NCBI GenBank assembly: GCA_964019135.1
Contig: OZ025258.1
Coordinates: 13,423,771 to 13,487,770 of the forward strand
Source of the DNA: Arenicola marina
Taxonomy: Eukaryota > Annelida > Polychaeta > Arenicolidae
Direction: 5' to 3'
Length of the DNA stretch: 64,000 nt
A program made the position numbers and the translations under genes. Positions 1-12,239 of the stretch are shown here, in pieces (the first letter of the stretch is position 1; the number at the start of each line of letters is the position of its first letter). The notes beneath the pieces are model-generated. The model was not told the origin of the DNA and ran no database searches. It worked only from the letters and a program-made list of their open reading frames with translations.

Positions 1-3000
1 CGATGAAATGCGTCAAAAACGCATAATGGCGAGATAATTACCCAGTAATTAAATTTTAACGCAGGTCGATGTGTTGATAAATGTTCGACTAACCACTGTG
101 GGCGATTCAGCACAAACGATAAACCAGGCTTGAATTAAGGTCACTAAGGCATTGAAGTCCCCTCGGTTAACGTTCCCACAACGCCTTGTATCTTTTTGGA
201 CACCACCATTTACGTTTCAGAGCGTCCTATCGTCTTGTACGTATCACGACACAGGGGACGTATTATACCGTTTATTGACATAGGTCCGCATAAGAACCAC
301 TTCCATTGTCATTTTCGGTATTTAGCTTCCATTGATGTATGCACGTATGTGTGCCTGCCAGCATAAAGAGAGGGCGGGGCGGAGGTAGAACGAGGAGAGA
401 GGTGGGCGTGGGGGGTGGGGGGGTGGAGGTAGGAGGAGAGGCGGTTAGGACGGAAGAAGAATAGGGCAGGTGGGGGGGCATGTTTCTATGGGTGATATGG
501 TAGGTGATTTACCCAGTGTGTGTGACCGGGCTTGTGGGTGTGATCTTGGCTATTGTAGATCGCTGTTGTAGGGCACTGGAGTGTGACTTTATTTAGTAGT
601 TATACCGGAATCAGACGTGATCCTTTTCTTGGACATCGTACAGCTTAATATTGTAATCGGAATTATGAGTGTTTGTACAACTTATCATGGCTAACATTTG
701 ACGTGAATACAGACTCTGATATATACATGCTTGGCCATCTCACGCCTGAGGTACTAACGCCCAGGAAGCATCCTTAAGGTTTAGCCATGTATCAGTTTAA
801 TAATAGCAGCAATGAATGTGCAATAAAAGTTAATTCATTTGACATTTGTCCAGGACATGTCTGGCTTACGTCGCCGTTTGCAGCTTAGTAGTTTGCTACA
901 AAACTGGTTATTGCCTATACGATGAAGATTTCTGGAGACATGCTTAACTGTCGCTAGCGGTTGTCCTGTTATGGCGATAGGCATGTTTAATGGTAGAACG
1001 TAAGGCCTATATACGTAAGGGAATATCTTCATTTCAAATTGGCAGCAATGATATTTGAAATCGGTTAAATAAATGTAAGTCTTATGGATATGCCATGATA
1101 TAGAGTATAGCTATGCATACGCAGGGGCGGATCTAGGATTTTGAAAAGGTAGGGAGGTCCACTGGAAACTTGGAAACTGGAAACTTGACCGGGGGGTCAA
1201 GGAGCTCTGCAAACATTGCGACCAGAGGGTCCACGCCTCAGATGGCCTAAATTTCGCACTGAAAAACAGTATTCTTCCTTATACAGGGCGTGGGGGGGGG
1301 GGTCCTGAGTGGGATCTGTTTCGGACACGAATCGACCCCTACTTCTGAATTAATTATCTCCGTTCCGCAGAATACAGATAGATGTTTGAACATAGTTTTT
1401 GCTTTCTCAGCTCTATTGTGTGTGAACGGATTGTGCAATATAAAATCGCACATATCTTACATGTCAAATCTTACACTTCAGAGATGTGAAGCAAGAAAAC
1501 TTGACATTTTGAGACTAACTGTTGATGGAGACTAAAAACAGGTTGCAGTGCAGGCAGGCATGCAAGGAACGAGTGCGATGGGCGAACAACGCCACTTGCG
1601 TCAGACAAAAGCGATGTTTTTGATGCTCACAAAGCATTTGACACAAAGTCCTGATCAACGGGCCACACACCAATTTAACTGGAAGGCCTGCAGCTTGAGT
1701 TCGTGTTTGAAGTACGGAGGCGCCCTGCTGAATAACTATATACATGTGTACTCAATTAGCATGAGAGTCCGTTATACACCATCGACCAGTTTACTTCATG
1801 AGGCATTTTCTGGCGCTTCGTTCTGCCCTTGAGCAAAACGTACAGTTGCTTCTTGAGGAGCAATTAATACAACATCACCGCATGTATGACTTACTTGTAC
1901 ACGAAAGTATTCCACACGGTTGGCAACCTGGTGACTGGCGAATGGTTGCCACTGACGGCACCCACAGTAGTGATTTATCCTTCAGATGGGGCGGCTTGTC
2001 GATTGTGTTGACTATTATCCCTTATGAGATGGGCATTGAGTGTATCCGTTCACAACAGCACTATCCTTGGTCTTGTCATGCTTTCAGAGTGATGTTAAAT
2101 CCTCGACACTACCTGCAAAAGAAAGTGAAAGGAACATGACATGTTTTGGCATATTGTTGTCATCGCAGCACTGAGTGATGATCTTGAAGATATGCAACAT
2201 TCTCCAAATGCATATATATATATATATACATATATTTCGCTATAATATATAGATAAATATAAGCGTCGTTCCCCAGCACGAGACCTGCTTGGTGAATGCA
2301 CAGGTCCTGCTTTCTGACACCACCGCCTACTCCTGATTGTCTTCATGTCTTCAGTCACGCGTAGGCGACTGCATGTCGTTTTTATCGATCGATCTGCCTG
2401 CTTGCATAATTTAAAGGAGTAACCGTCGCGGGAGACTTCAACGCAAGGCACACACTCACGCACAGACAGACAAAAATTCCACTCGATCCAACGCCCTCTC
2501 CACCGCGTGCCATCCAGAACAGGTCTTCGTTCAGGAATCGCCTAGCGCCTGCCTACCTGCCTGCGAGGTTGGTGTGAGCCTTTTATCAATCGATCTATTA
2601 TTATAGCTTGCTCACCTGCTCTATGGTTTCCTCACCTCGTCTTGCCACGCCCGGTGTGCAAAAGAACCAAACAGGGCTCACTCGTCCCTCGATGGTGCCT
2701 CGCATAGCATGTCACCGCTCTCTCTGGTTGAGGGCTCTCCAGAGGTCAGTCTCGGTCAGAATAAACCAAGCAGCCCCCGGCAGCCGTAAGATAACTGGAT
2801 AGGTGTGTGTGTGGGGGGGGGGGGGGTGGGGGGGGAGTCGATCACACACACGCACACATATATTCGGACCCCCACAGACTACTACACAGCAAGACCCACA
2901 GCTGTCTGTCGCCTAGCTGCAATCACAGAAAGTTGAACTTGAAGGCACCAAGGCAACTCACCCCTTCTGTTTGTTATCTCGTCTGTCTGTTCCTTCCTTC

Positions 3001-3498
3001 TCCCACTTCCTGTTCTTCCTTCTCTCTTTCTCTCTCACTCGTACTCACTCCCGTCCGCTGTCCCTCTCCTAATCTATGCCGTTCTCCCTTTCTGTCTTTC
3101 TTTCCCGCTGTCATCAACTGACATACCCACCTAAGCGATAACAGGGTCCGACAGCCACCTCTCGCGATACTCCCGTCTTGCTCTTTCATTCATGCACCCA
3201 CTGGGGCTCGCTAGAGGGAGGTGGCCCCGCCCAATGAGTGCGCGAAACCTGCCACGCTTCAATTCCGCTCCATTCCAATAAAACTTCAACCTGTTTGCCG
3301 AGAGTTTAATCTGTCACCATCGCCATGGAGACGAAAGGTCACTGAAATTTTATTTATCGTTTCGTCATTATGACAAATATTCGATGAATGATTAAATTAT
3401 TGGGGCGCGGCCACACATCCAATTTGAATCATTTTTTTAGCCCCCATAGAGTACCCCCTAGTACGGATGTCGCCATTTTCAACTGGCCAGACAAGGTG

Positions 3499-3500
<2 letters not shown>
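1..3500. other. No gene recognised; low-complexity tracts
   Basis: I see no exon series, RNA gene or recognisable protein domain. The open frames are short, overlap on both strands and show no family motif. The stretch holds a G run near 1291, a TA-rich tract near 2213-2236, a long interrupted G run near 2812-2836 and a CT-rich tract near 2990-3110. It reads as intergenic or deep intronic DNA. Confidence 0.5.

Positions 3501-3533
<33 letters not shown>
3501..3533. repeat. TA dinucleotide microsatellite
   Basis: About 16 uninterrupted TA units follow a GGG triplet. The tract generates the strings of Tyr and Ile codons in the short open frames across it, so those frames should not be read as genes. 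Confidence 0.95.
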
Positions 3534-3536
<3 letters not shown>

Positions 3537-3599
3537 ATTGGGTATACGCCGCACCTACAGCGCTTTTTTCCAGTCTGCTTACTCAGGCGTGAACGGTAG

Positions 3600-4310
3600 A
3601 GAAACTGTGACCCCACCACCCCCTCGACCGCGACCGCCGAGGCTGGGGCCGGGGCAGCCGCCAGGGGTGAGGCCGTTAGCCCCGCCCCCACCCGGGGCCC
3701 CGCCCGGGGTGGGGGGGGGGGTGGGCAGGGTCGGAGCGGCTGGGTGCGGTACGGCCGGGCCGACGACAACCCAGCCCGGCAACTCAGCCCCTGGGTGGGT
3801 TATGATGGGGTTCCTGAGTGGGGGAGCACCCCCTACGCCCCCCACCCCCCGCCCCCCACAGGTTCAGCCACAGGTTCATAAGTTGGTCCCGGGACGCTCC
3901 GCTAACTATCCACCTCTCAGGTTGAGTGGCCGGCTCGGTCGACGGGGTGAAGGCGAGCATAGGACGCTGGTATATTCGAGAGATAGACTGGCGGGTGACG
4001 GGCAAAAGGGCATGGGGTGGCGTGGGGGAGGGGTGGAGGCATGGATTCTTACAATCAGATCGTGGGCAGAGGGGTGGGGGTAGAACGACCCAGGGGAATA
4101 GCGAATGGGGTGGGGCGCCAGGTGCGGACGGGGGGGGGAGAGGGGTAGGACGAGCGAGTAGGGGAGGGGCTAGCAGGCGAAGGGCGAGAGGGGTGGAGAG
4201 AGGAGGGGCGGGTAAGGGGGGGGGGGGAGGACGAGGGAGGCGTGTAGAGGAGGGCGTGGTAAGGGAGGGGCGGCGGGACTGCGTGTGGCCCGGTTACGGT
4301 GACTGAGCGG
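3600..4310. repeat. G/C-rich low-complexity block
   Basis: This block is strongly GC-rich. It has C-rich then G-rich runs on the plus strand, including several G tracts of five or more between 3700 and 4250. Open frames exist on both strands only because stop codons are rare in such composition. The G-tract spacing could support G-quadruplexes. No coding motif is visible. Confidence 0.6.
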
Positions 4311-4499
4311 GCCGGAAGCCAACGAGGCGTGCAGAGTAGCAAGGCGCGGCCGCCCGCACTCGCTATTTTAGGAGTCTCCAGACAGGTTAATAGTCGCGGA
4401 ATTCTCGCTCTGACGACAGTGACCACGCCTTGCAACTACTGCCATAGCAGCTCTTCAAGGGAGCCACACCGTTCCATATACAGCGCCTTGACTCCATGA

Positions 4500-6900
4500 A
4501 CAATGCCCGTCAAACACGCCCCACCTCCCCCCCCCCCCCTCACCCTCCCTCTCTCGCTCTCTTTACCTCTCCGTCATCTTCATCACATTAACCCACTGAG
4601 CCCTTGTTCTCCTACCCCCACCCCTCCTCGCTGCCCTTTGAACCCCATCCCTCAACCACCCTCACCCTCATCCCATCCTACACACACACGACAAGGAACA
4701 AAACTCCCATCACATCCCATCCGCTTGATATTGACAATTCAGTTCGTTGTTAAAAAATCCCCAGTGATCAAAGTGTGCGTTGGTCACCTTTTTAATTATG
4801 ATATAAAACGCCTATAACATCTTTGGCCCGTGTGGTTAATTTGAAGTTGAAGTCACACTATGTTTGGTCCAAATTGCCCGTCATGGATGACATATATTAT
4901 ACGACAGGTTACATCTTTGACGCCCTAAACTCTGTAAAACGCACATTCATTTGGCAAACCTTAGGTCTGGGCTCCTCATTTCGACGTGAGCGATGGGCCT
5001 ATTTTGAACTTATTCTAAGTTGTCATTTGACTTCCGTGCACTGCTTACGTGCTTACGTCTTACTCCGTACATACGCCTTCAGTGTATAAGCTGTGCGCTC
5101 TATGCAACATGGGCGTGGCACAGTTGTCGTTCAACGCGAGGCAATAAACCGCAATTCAAAGTTAGAATTTGTTCCGCCTTAAGCCATGTTGGAAGCAAAT
5201 GGAGAGTAATCGAACTCAAAAGAACCTCACGGGACAATTAAAAAATGCGCTTTGATGAAACTTGCCCCCAGGTACCAGGTGCCAAGAGGGGGGGGGGGGG
5301 AGGGTGCGAACCTACGATTTTCGTAGCGCTCCAGCTCAGCCTGAGCAATTTCACTTTCCTCGCTCCTAAAACCCAGTTCCCCCCCCCCCCCCCTCCCCTT
5401 CTAAATCTTACTTAAATTTACTGGTCTGATCAATGGGTCCGACATGGATAGGTATAAACACATTAAAATAATATTCACTATGTTCTTTTATTTCATGTCG
5501 CCAAGTCGTATCAGAGGTCTCATTTTAAAATCCTGTCACCGGGAATGTTACCCTGGACGTAGCTCAACAGTCCTAATTCCTCATAATTAGGACACCGTTG
5601 GAAGTTTGATCAATCCAGGCCGACCTAGCTGAAAAAAGAGATATTATGTACACATAATTCGTTCCTGCGAACAAGCCGCAGTTGTTTATGTTAGAATCAG
5701 CATATTTCGTTCTACGGTAGGCGCACTCTCTTGACAATGGATATAATTCGGCTTTACAAAATAAAGAATAAAACAACATTTCCTCATCGCTGTACATTCT
5801 TATGGGTGAAAGGTCCGCTGCTCAGCCAAAAAAAGCAAGATACTTTTGACATTCACGTGCGTCATTTCCGGTTTGCAGCTCTGCACGAACGAGGCGGCAA
5901 TCTGGTGAGGTTGCGGGGAGGGGCAAGCAGGGAGTGTGTGTGTGGGGAGTGGGGGGGTTATATATCCTGGTTTCTGGGTGGGGTTTTGATTGTCGCAGTG
6001 TCGCAGGTAGGGGTGGCAAACAAGTGGAATGAGGGGTCAACTATAGTCTAAGTGTTCTCGCCGTGCTCATTGGAGCCCGTCACAAGTATGCCGACGACCA
6101 TTTTTGTCTTTGTTTTATGGACCGAACACATGAGGAATTGTCACGGGTGATTGCGCCCAGTGACGTCACCACGTGGCCCGGACAAATCACGCGTGATGTA
6201 GGTATGTGGGGTGTGTTTGCGGTTTACGGGTGCGCTGAGGAAGTGTGTGTATGTGTCGGGGGGGGGTGGGGTGCGGGGCTGGGCGGGGCGTGCCGAGAGT
6301 GGAGAGGGGAGGAGGGTGGGGGGTGAGGGCTAGGGGCATGGGTGTGACCCTGGACCCGAACTGTCTTTGGCGTTTAACCTCGGTCGTCGCTGGTGCGTTC
6401 ATACACCCACAGGGCATTACTACGAGAGGCCGCAGAGGCCGGGTCAGCAGGGGGGACAGCATTGCTGATTTTAACAGCTGAGGTCCTATGTAAAGTGATG
6501 CATATTTAACCACTTGTTATATGGCCCCGCGACTCTTCATGCTGTTTGTGTTTTAACATGGTTTGCTATATGGGAGGGTGGCGGGGTGGGGGTGGGGCTG
6601 GATCACCCAGCTATAGCCTCTATATAGTAGGGTCCTGCCCCCCGCGCTGGCTAAACCACGTGGTCAGAATTGAGGTCACCGGTAACGACACTACCACCAT
6701 ATACTCTATTTGGATAATGTCCGGTGTCGTGTTATCAACGCATGTATAGCGACAAGAAATTTAGCAGGAGACCATCGACTTGAATCTGAATCTGGATCGG
6801 TTTATTGTTCTCTTAAATCAGTTACAGTTGTTCGACAAACTTATGCAACATCAAAACAAAATAATATTAAACAGATTAACAGCAGCAGAAGCATACACTG
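4500..6900. other. No gene recognised; C/T-rich and G-run tracts
   Basis: A pyrimidine tract lies at 4515-4680, a G run near 5288-5301 and a C run near 5380-5393. G-rich short tracts occur near 5940 and 6258-6325. The open frames are short and show no recognisable domain. Confidence 0.5.
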
Positions 6901-6924
6901 TCGTGGGGGGGAGGGGGGGGGCAA

Positions 6925-7190
6925 GGGGGGTTGGTATTCCCACATCACGAAGAATAAATGTCTTTATTCCAAGGTCACTATGAATTAGATAGAAAACTCC
7001 CCGTATATAATGGAAGGGGCGGATACATCATATAAATTGGCGATTTCCCAATTCATGGATCTTTAGTATTAAAATTCTTAGTTCACGATTGACGAAAATC
7101 ATTGATCACGATGGTCGGCCAATATCCCATTCCCAGTTCCCGAAGAATAATTTTCCTCATTCCCGGTGAAATGAAAAGCTTTTATTTGTT
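6925..7190 (-). repeat. Dispersed repeat copy, inverted relative to 52.4-52.7 kb
   Basis: Read on the minus strand, this region matches 52430-52710 on the plus strand. Shared words include CGGGAATG, the TTCTTCGTGAT block, the ATTAGCCGATCGTCGTGATC-like block and TGTATCCGCC. There is no open frame, so it is an ancient non-autonomous repeat. The class is not determined. Confidence 0.6.
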
Positions 7191-7387
7191 TTGAATTTAT
7201 TTATTGCTTGACCTAAGTAGGATGCGTTAACATCTGCAGGTCAGATCGCGACAATAGCAGGGTCAACATAGAGAGGAGTCATTTCTCCGGAAGTAATCCC
7301 CTGCTCTTTGTGACGAAAGACATGGGATCTATTTTTTCCGACACATGCATAAACATTTGCAAATGTGGGATTCGAAACCACGAACCG

Positions 7388-7495
7388 ACAGCTTGGGCTG
7401 GGCTGGTGGGTAGCGCGTTCGGCTATTGTCGAGTGCGCTTCGCTAGGCCAGCCCGAGAGGCCGGTGCCCGGTTCGAGTCCCAGCTGTGGGGTGAC
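7388..7495 (+). mobile_element. tRNA-derived SINE head or tRNA-like relic
   Basis: A box-A-like GGTGGGTAGCGCGTTCGG is followed about 55 bases on by a box-B-like GGTTCGAGTCCC. This is the internal RNA polymerase III promoter layout of a tRNA. The acceptor and anticodon stems do not pair convincingly, so it is not a functional tRNA gene. It is most likely the head of a SINE, and of a different family from the copies at 47.3 and 53.0 kb. Confidence 0.5.
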
Positions 7496-8534
7496 CTCAT
7501 GTGGCGAAGGTGTTTTGTTAAACATGTAACGTATTACCGCCTTATGATAATGGCGCGCCAGCACTGTACATAGCAAAGGTTACACATAGATGTAGATTAT
7601 GTTGATCTAGGAGGAGGGGACACCACATTGCTAAATGAAATGTTGGTGTTTTAGGCCACTTTTGTGTATAGCAAGGCTAAACAGGGCCGAACAATTTGCG
7701 GGACAATGAAATGAGATTCCCAGATGCGAGTACCAGCGAACGAACACACGAGCTGTTGGTGTGCACATGCCCCTCCTCACCATCTGAGGTCAGTTTAGGT
7801 ACCGCATTGAATGAAGAATTTAGCATAATATGACATCCCCACTTCCAAGAACAGGAACGCCCTGATCACTGACGGAAAATCATCAAGGGTACGCTAAGTA
7901 TTACTACAACAAGGTGGTAAAATGGCTCCTCCGTGACAATTTAACGCGACACTGGGAGACGTGAGGCAGTATAAAGCCACTCCTGTGGACCACATATTCT
8001 CTTATAAATGTCGACTTTTGCTCGCGAGCAAACAAGACGGCTTGGGAATGTGAAGTACCAAATACATCGTGCGTGAATGTCTAAGGGGACGTGCACGCGC
8101 GCCCTGAGCGAGGAACTCAGGAGTAACTTGACCTTTTCCTCAGCAGATGACAGACGGGCACAAAGACCAGTTTTGGCGGGAAGCGAAAGTTGTCCCTCCA
8201 CTTCAACACACGCAAACAAAACTTGTGTTGCAGAGAGTTTTGCGTTAACAAACTTGGGGGCACATTTCCAACACCTTCGACAATAGCTGTACGCGCTGCC
8301 TACCACGCCACGACACAACCTCTTGAAATTCTTTTATCTTCTCGGTTGTTGGCATATGGAAATATAAGTTGTTATTTATCTTCACTGACATTTACGTTAT
8401 GGTGATTATGATAGTACATAAGTGTGTATGATATCATTTTATATTGCTTATTTAGTCCATCGCTATTAATAACTTGTTGATGTTCTGCATTTTGCAGTTG
8501 GTATGGTTATGGTAAGCGACAACTGCACAAACCC

Positions 8535-8912
8535 CCTATGTGCAGGTATCTGCAAATCTTTTGCAGATATCTCTTAACATTTTGAGATATCTCTAAATCA
8601 TTTGGAGATATCTCTAAATCATTTGGAGATATCTCTAAATTATTTGAAAATATCTCAAAATTATTTGAAATATGTCTAACTTATTAAGATATCTCCAAAT
8701 TGGGCCACTTAGATATATCTGCAACAGATATGCAGAAGTCTCCAAATGATTTGGAGATACAAATGTATCTGCAAATGAGATTTGTAGATATTTCCAAATC
8801 ATTTGCAGATATCTGTATACCACTTTCAGATATATCTATATGGCTCAACTTGATATCTGCAAAACATTGTTTTGCAGATATCTCCAAATCATTTAGAGAT
8901 ATATTCGTATGA
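8535..8912. repeat. Palindromic GATATC / AAATCATTTG repeat block
   Basis: AT-rich DNA is built from alternating short self-complementary words, GATATC with flanking A/T and CAAATGATTTG-like segments, at roughly 20-base spacing. Both strands carry the same words, so each strand shows near-identical short open frames. It is a degenerate palindromic tandem repeat able to form multiple hairpins. Confidence 0.75.
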
Positions 8913-8924
8913 CGTACTGTTATG

Positions 8925-11030
8925 GCCTTATGCCGGAGACTGATCTTGGATATGGTGGAGTAAGAAGATCAGTTTCAGTCATACCGCCCTCCAACCCCGC
9001 GAGGGAGGAGGATATGGCAGAGACTTATCGTGGATATCGCGGGGTTGGAAGGGCGTTATGACTGAGACTGATCCCGGATATCGCGGGTTGGAAGGGCGTT
9101 ATAACTGAGACTGATCCCGGATATCGCGGGTTGGAAGGGCGTTATAACTGAGACTGATCCCGGATATCGAGAGTTGGAAGGGCGTTATGACTCAGACTGA
9201 TCCCGGATATCGAGGGATGGGAGGGCGTTACCAGTGAGACTGATCCTGGATATCGCGGGTTGGAAGGGCGTTATGACTGAGACTGATCCCGGATATCGAG
9301 GGTTGGAAGGGCGTTATGACTCAGACTGATCCCGGATATCGAGGGATGGGAGGGCGTTACCAGTGAGACTGATCCTGGATATCGCGGGTTGGAAGGGCGT
9401 TATGACAGAGACTGATCCTGGATATCGAGGGTTGGAAGGGCGTTATGACAGAGACTGATCCTGGATATCGAGGGATGGGAGGGCGTTAACACTGAGACTG
9501 ATCCTGGATATCGCGGGGTTGGAAGGGCGTTATGACAGAGACTGATCCTGGATATCGAGGGTTGGAAGGGCGTTATGACAGAGACTGATCCCGGATATCG
9601 AGGGATGGGAGGGCGTTATGACAGAGACTGATCCTGGATATCGAGGGTTGTAAGGGCGTTATGACAGAGACTGATCCCGGATATCGAGGGTTGGAAGGGC
9701 GTTATGACAGAGACTGATCCTGGATATCAAGGGTTGGAAGGGCGTTATGACTGAGACTGATCCTGGACATCGAGGGTTGGAAGGGCGTTATGACAGAGAC
9801 TGATCCCGTATATCGAGGGTTGGAAGGGCGTTATGACTCAGACTGATCCTGGATATCGAGGGTTGGAAGGGCGTTATGACTGAGACTGATCCTGGATATC
9901 GAGGGTTTGAAGGGCGTTATGACAGTGACTGATCCTGGATCTCGAGGGTTGGAAGGGCGTTATGACAGAGAATGATCCTGGATATCGAGGGTTGGAAGGG
10001 CGTTATGACAGAGACTGATCCCGGATATCGAGGGATGGGAGGGCGTTACCACTGAGACTGATCCTGGATATCGCGCGGTTGGAAGGGCGTTATGACAGAG
10101 ACTGATCCTGGATATCGAGGGTTGGAAGGGCGTTATGACAGACTGATCCTGGATATCGAGGGTTGGAAGGGCGTTATGACAGAGACTGATCCTGGATATC
10201 GAGGGTTGGAAGGGCGTTATGACAGACTGATCCTGGATATCGAGGGTTGGAAGGGCGTTATGACTGAGACTGATCCTGGGTATCGCGGGGTTGGAAGGGC
10301 GTTATGACTGAGACTGATCCTGGATATCGAGGGTTGGAAGGGCGTTATGACAGACTGATCCTGGATATCGAGGGTTGCAAGGGCGTTATGACTGAGACTG
10401 ATCCTGGATATCGCGGGGTTGGAAGGGCGTTATGACAGAGACGGATCCCGGATATCGAGGGTTGGAAGGGCGTTATGACAGAGACTGATCCTGGATATCG
10501 AGGGTTGGGAGGGCGTTATGACAGAGACTGATCCTGGATATCGAGGGTTGGAAGGGCGTTATGACAGACTGATCCTGGATATCGAGGGTTGGAAGGGCGT
10601 TATGACAGAGACTGATCCTGGATATCGAGGGTTGGAAGGGCGTTATGACAGACTGATCCTGGATATCGAGGGTTGGAAGGGCGTTATGACTGAGACTGAT
10701 CCTGGATATCGCGGGGTTGGAAGGGCGTTATGACAGAGACTGATCCTGGATATCGAGGGTTGGAAGGGCGTTATGACAGACTGATCCTGGATATCGAGGG
10801 TTGGAAGGGCGTTATGACTGAGACTGATCCTGGATATCGCGGGGTTGGAAGGGCGTTATGACAGAGACTGATCCTGGATATCGAGGGTTGGGAGGGCGTT
10901 ATGACAGAGTGACCCTGGACAGCGGGAGTTGGGGGGAGGGACTGATCATGGATATCGCGGGGTGGGGGGCATTATGACAGTGACTGATCCTTGATGTCGC
11001 GGGGTGGGAGGGCGTTATGACGTTCAGGAA
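8925..11030 (+). repeat. 41/43-bp satellite array with higher-order repeat
   Basis: About 45 head-to-tail units share a core of GGATATCGAGGGTTGGAA, GGGCGTTATGAC and AGAGACTGATCC. Two length classes differ by the presence of one GA dinucleotide. Positions 10092-10307 and 10518-10733 give the same 71-residue translation, showing a 426-bp higher-order period. At the left edge, about 8968-9003, a partial unit lies in inverted orientation. Open frames follow the repeat and are not genes. Confidence 0.9.
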
Positions 11031-11033
11031 GTC

Positions 11034-11115
11034 TACGGAGAAGCAGTCAGACCCGGGGGTCGCCACAGCAGTTGCAGGTTCACGCTGACTAATATAGTTC
11101 AACCGCAACATTTGC
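11034..11115 (+). pseudogene. Possible relic of a sterol methyltransferase exon
   Basis: Read on the plus strand, this stretch shares ordered words with the minus-strand sterol methyltransferase exon at 62271-62483: GTCTACGG, then GA.GC, GGTCGC, ACGCTGAC and GTTCAACC. The translation shows VYGEA, RPGGR and FTLT, against VYGEA, RPGGR and WTLT in the gene. There is a gap of about 10 bases and a stop codon. It looks like a small decayed fragment. The similarity is short and was found by eye. Confidence 0.4.
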
Positions 11116-11310
11116 GAATCGGGGAACAAATCTTCGACGGCGTCACGGATGTTCTCGATTTTTGTTTCTGTGTAATCCTGTATAAATCCTGTATTAACCA
11201 CGAAAATTAAATCTACTTCAAATTTCGTGAATCTTTGGCTCGTATTGTAAGGATCTATGAGCTGGTTTCTTGACTCGGATTGTGTGCAATATCTTCTAAA
11301 TAGCGCTGGA
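11090..11310 (-). CDS. Candidate orphan exon, unknown product
   Basis: A minus-strand frame without stops reads through LIDPYNTSQRF, then VDLIFVVNTGF, then IRDAVEDLF, with normal-looking amino acid composition. An AG follows a pyrimidine-containing stretch at the upstream edge (about 11303) and would leave a phase-1 start, like the exons of the gene at 13.5-43.7 kb. I recognise no family. Its lower-coordinate end overlaps the antisense of the possible methyltransferase relic, so part of the frame may be chance. It could be a further 3' exon of the mosaic gene or nothing. Confidence 0.25.
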
Positions 11311-11339
11311 ACCGTAGATTGCAAAATTGCGATCTTTAA

Positions 11340-12235
11340 ATCCAGGAATACATGCCACCCCTTTTTTCTCGTTCATGGATATGTGCGTTTCACATGAGAC
11401 ACCAGGTCGATTTCATAACACGGGTTATGAAGTAGAAATAGGATTTGATTTGATTGGGGCTTAACGGCACTTTCAGCCTGGAAGGCTATATCGTGCCATA
11501 TTGGTCGATATTAGTCAATATTAAAACCCTGAAAAAGCAGAAATAGGAATCATGTCAATTGACGGCAATTAAGGACAATGATTTTCATGATTTTTTTTTT
11601 CATGTAACAATCATAATACATGAAGTCGGTGATTAGAATGACACATATGGTGTAACAAAAAATATACAGCATCATATATACATAGGCAGACCCTTACTGG
11701 CCGTATGCGTCTTTTTTTTACTATTTTTCATATGTTCCGCTATTAAAAATAGTCTATTTCAAATACATATAATGCCTCGCATTAATACTTACTACTTAAT
11801 AGCAAATAACCCACTCAATTACGTATGTATTAAGTCAAAGACTGGCGACATATTAAGCAGAACAGCGCATATACAGCACAACAAACATCATATCATGTAT
11901 TATATTATCAGAATACATTAAATTATCTCCTATTTTGACCAAAACAAGAAGTAGAGATGAAAATTATGTATAGCTGCGACAGACCCGTAGGGCAACAGAT
12001 ATTGACTACTGATCAAAATGGCATATTTTGACATTTTGATGGAAAATAAAGACTGGAAATCAATGACTGGTCTGGCGGGGCCCTTTGGGCAAGCAAACCC
12101 GAGCTGGGGTTTCAGTGTGGTATACTCAACGTTGAATCGGGTTGGTAATTAAGTTCTGCACTCGTGACCTAAGGGGAGAACTTGCGGCCGAATCATCGAC
12201 AGAGACTTCTAGGAAAGAAATGTCCCAGGCGATAA
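11340..12235. other. AT-rich DNA, no gene seen
   Basis: This is AT-rich sequence with a short direct repeat of the TGGCATATTTTGACATTTTG type and no open frame of note. Confidence 0.5.
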
Positions 12236-12239
12236 TTAT

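Noticed and set aside
1798..2139. 113-codon plus-strand frame
   Set aside because: It has ordinary composition but no domain, no splice or promoter context and no repeat relation. Not enough support to call a gene.
3388..4435. Several 90-230-codon frames in the GC-rich block
   Set aside because: They are open on both strands because of composition, start in a TA microsatellite, and are Pro/Gly/Arg strings without domains.
10092..10733. Two identical 71-codon frames
   Set aside because: They are satellite units in a higher-order repeat, not duplicated genes.
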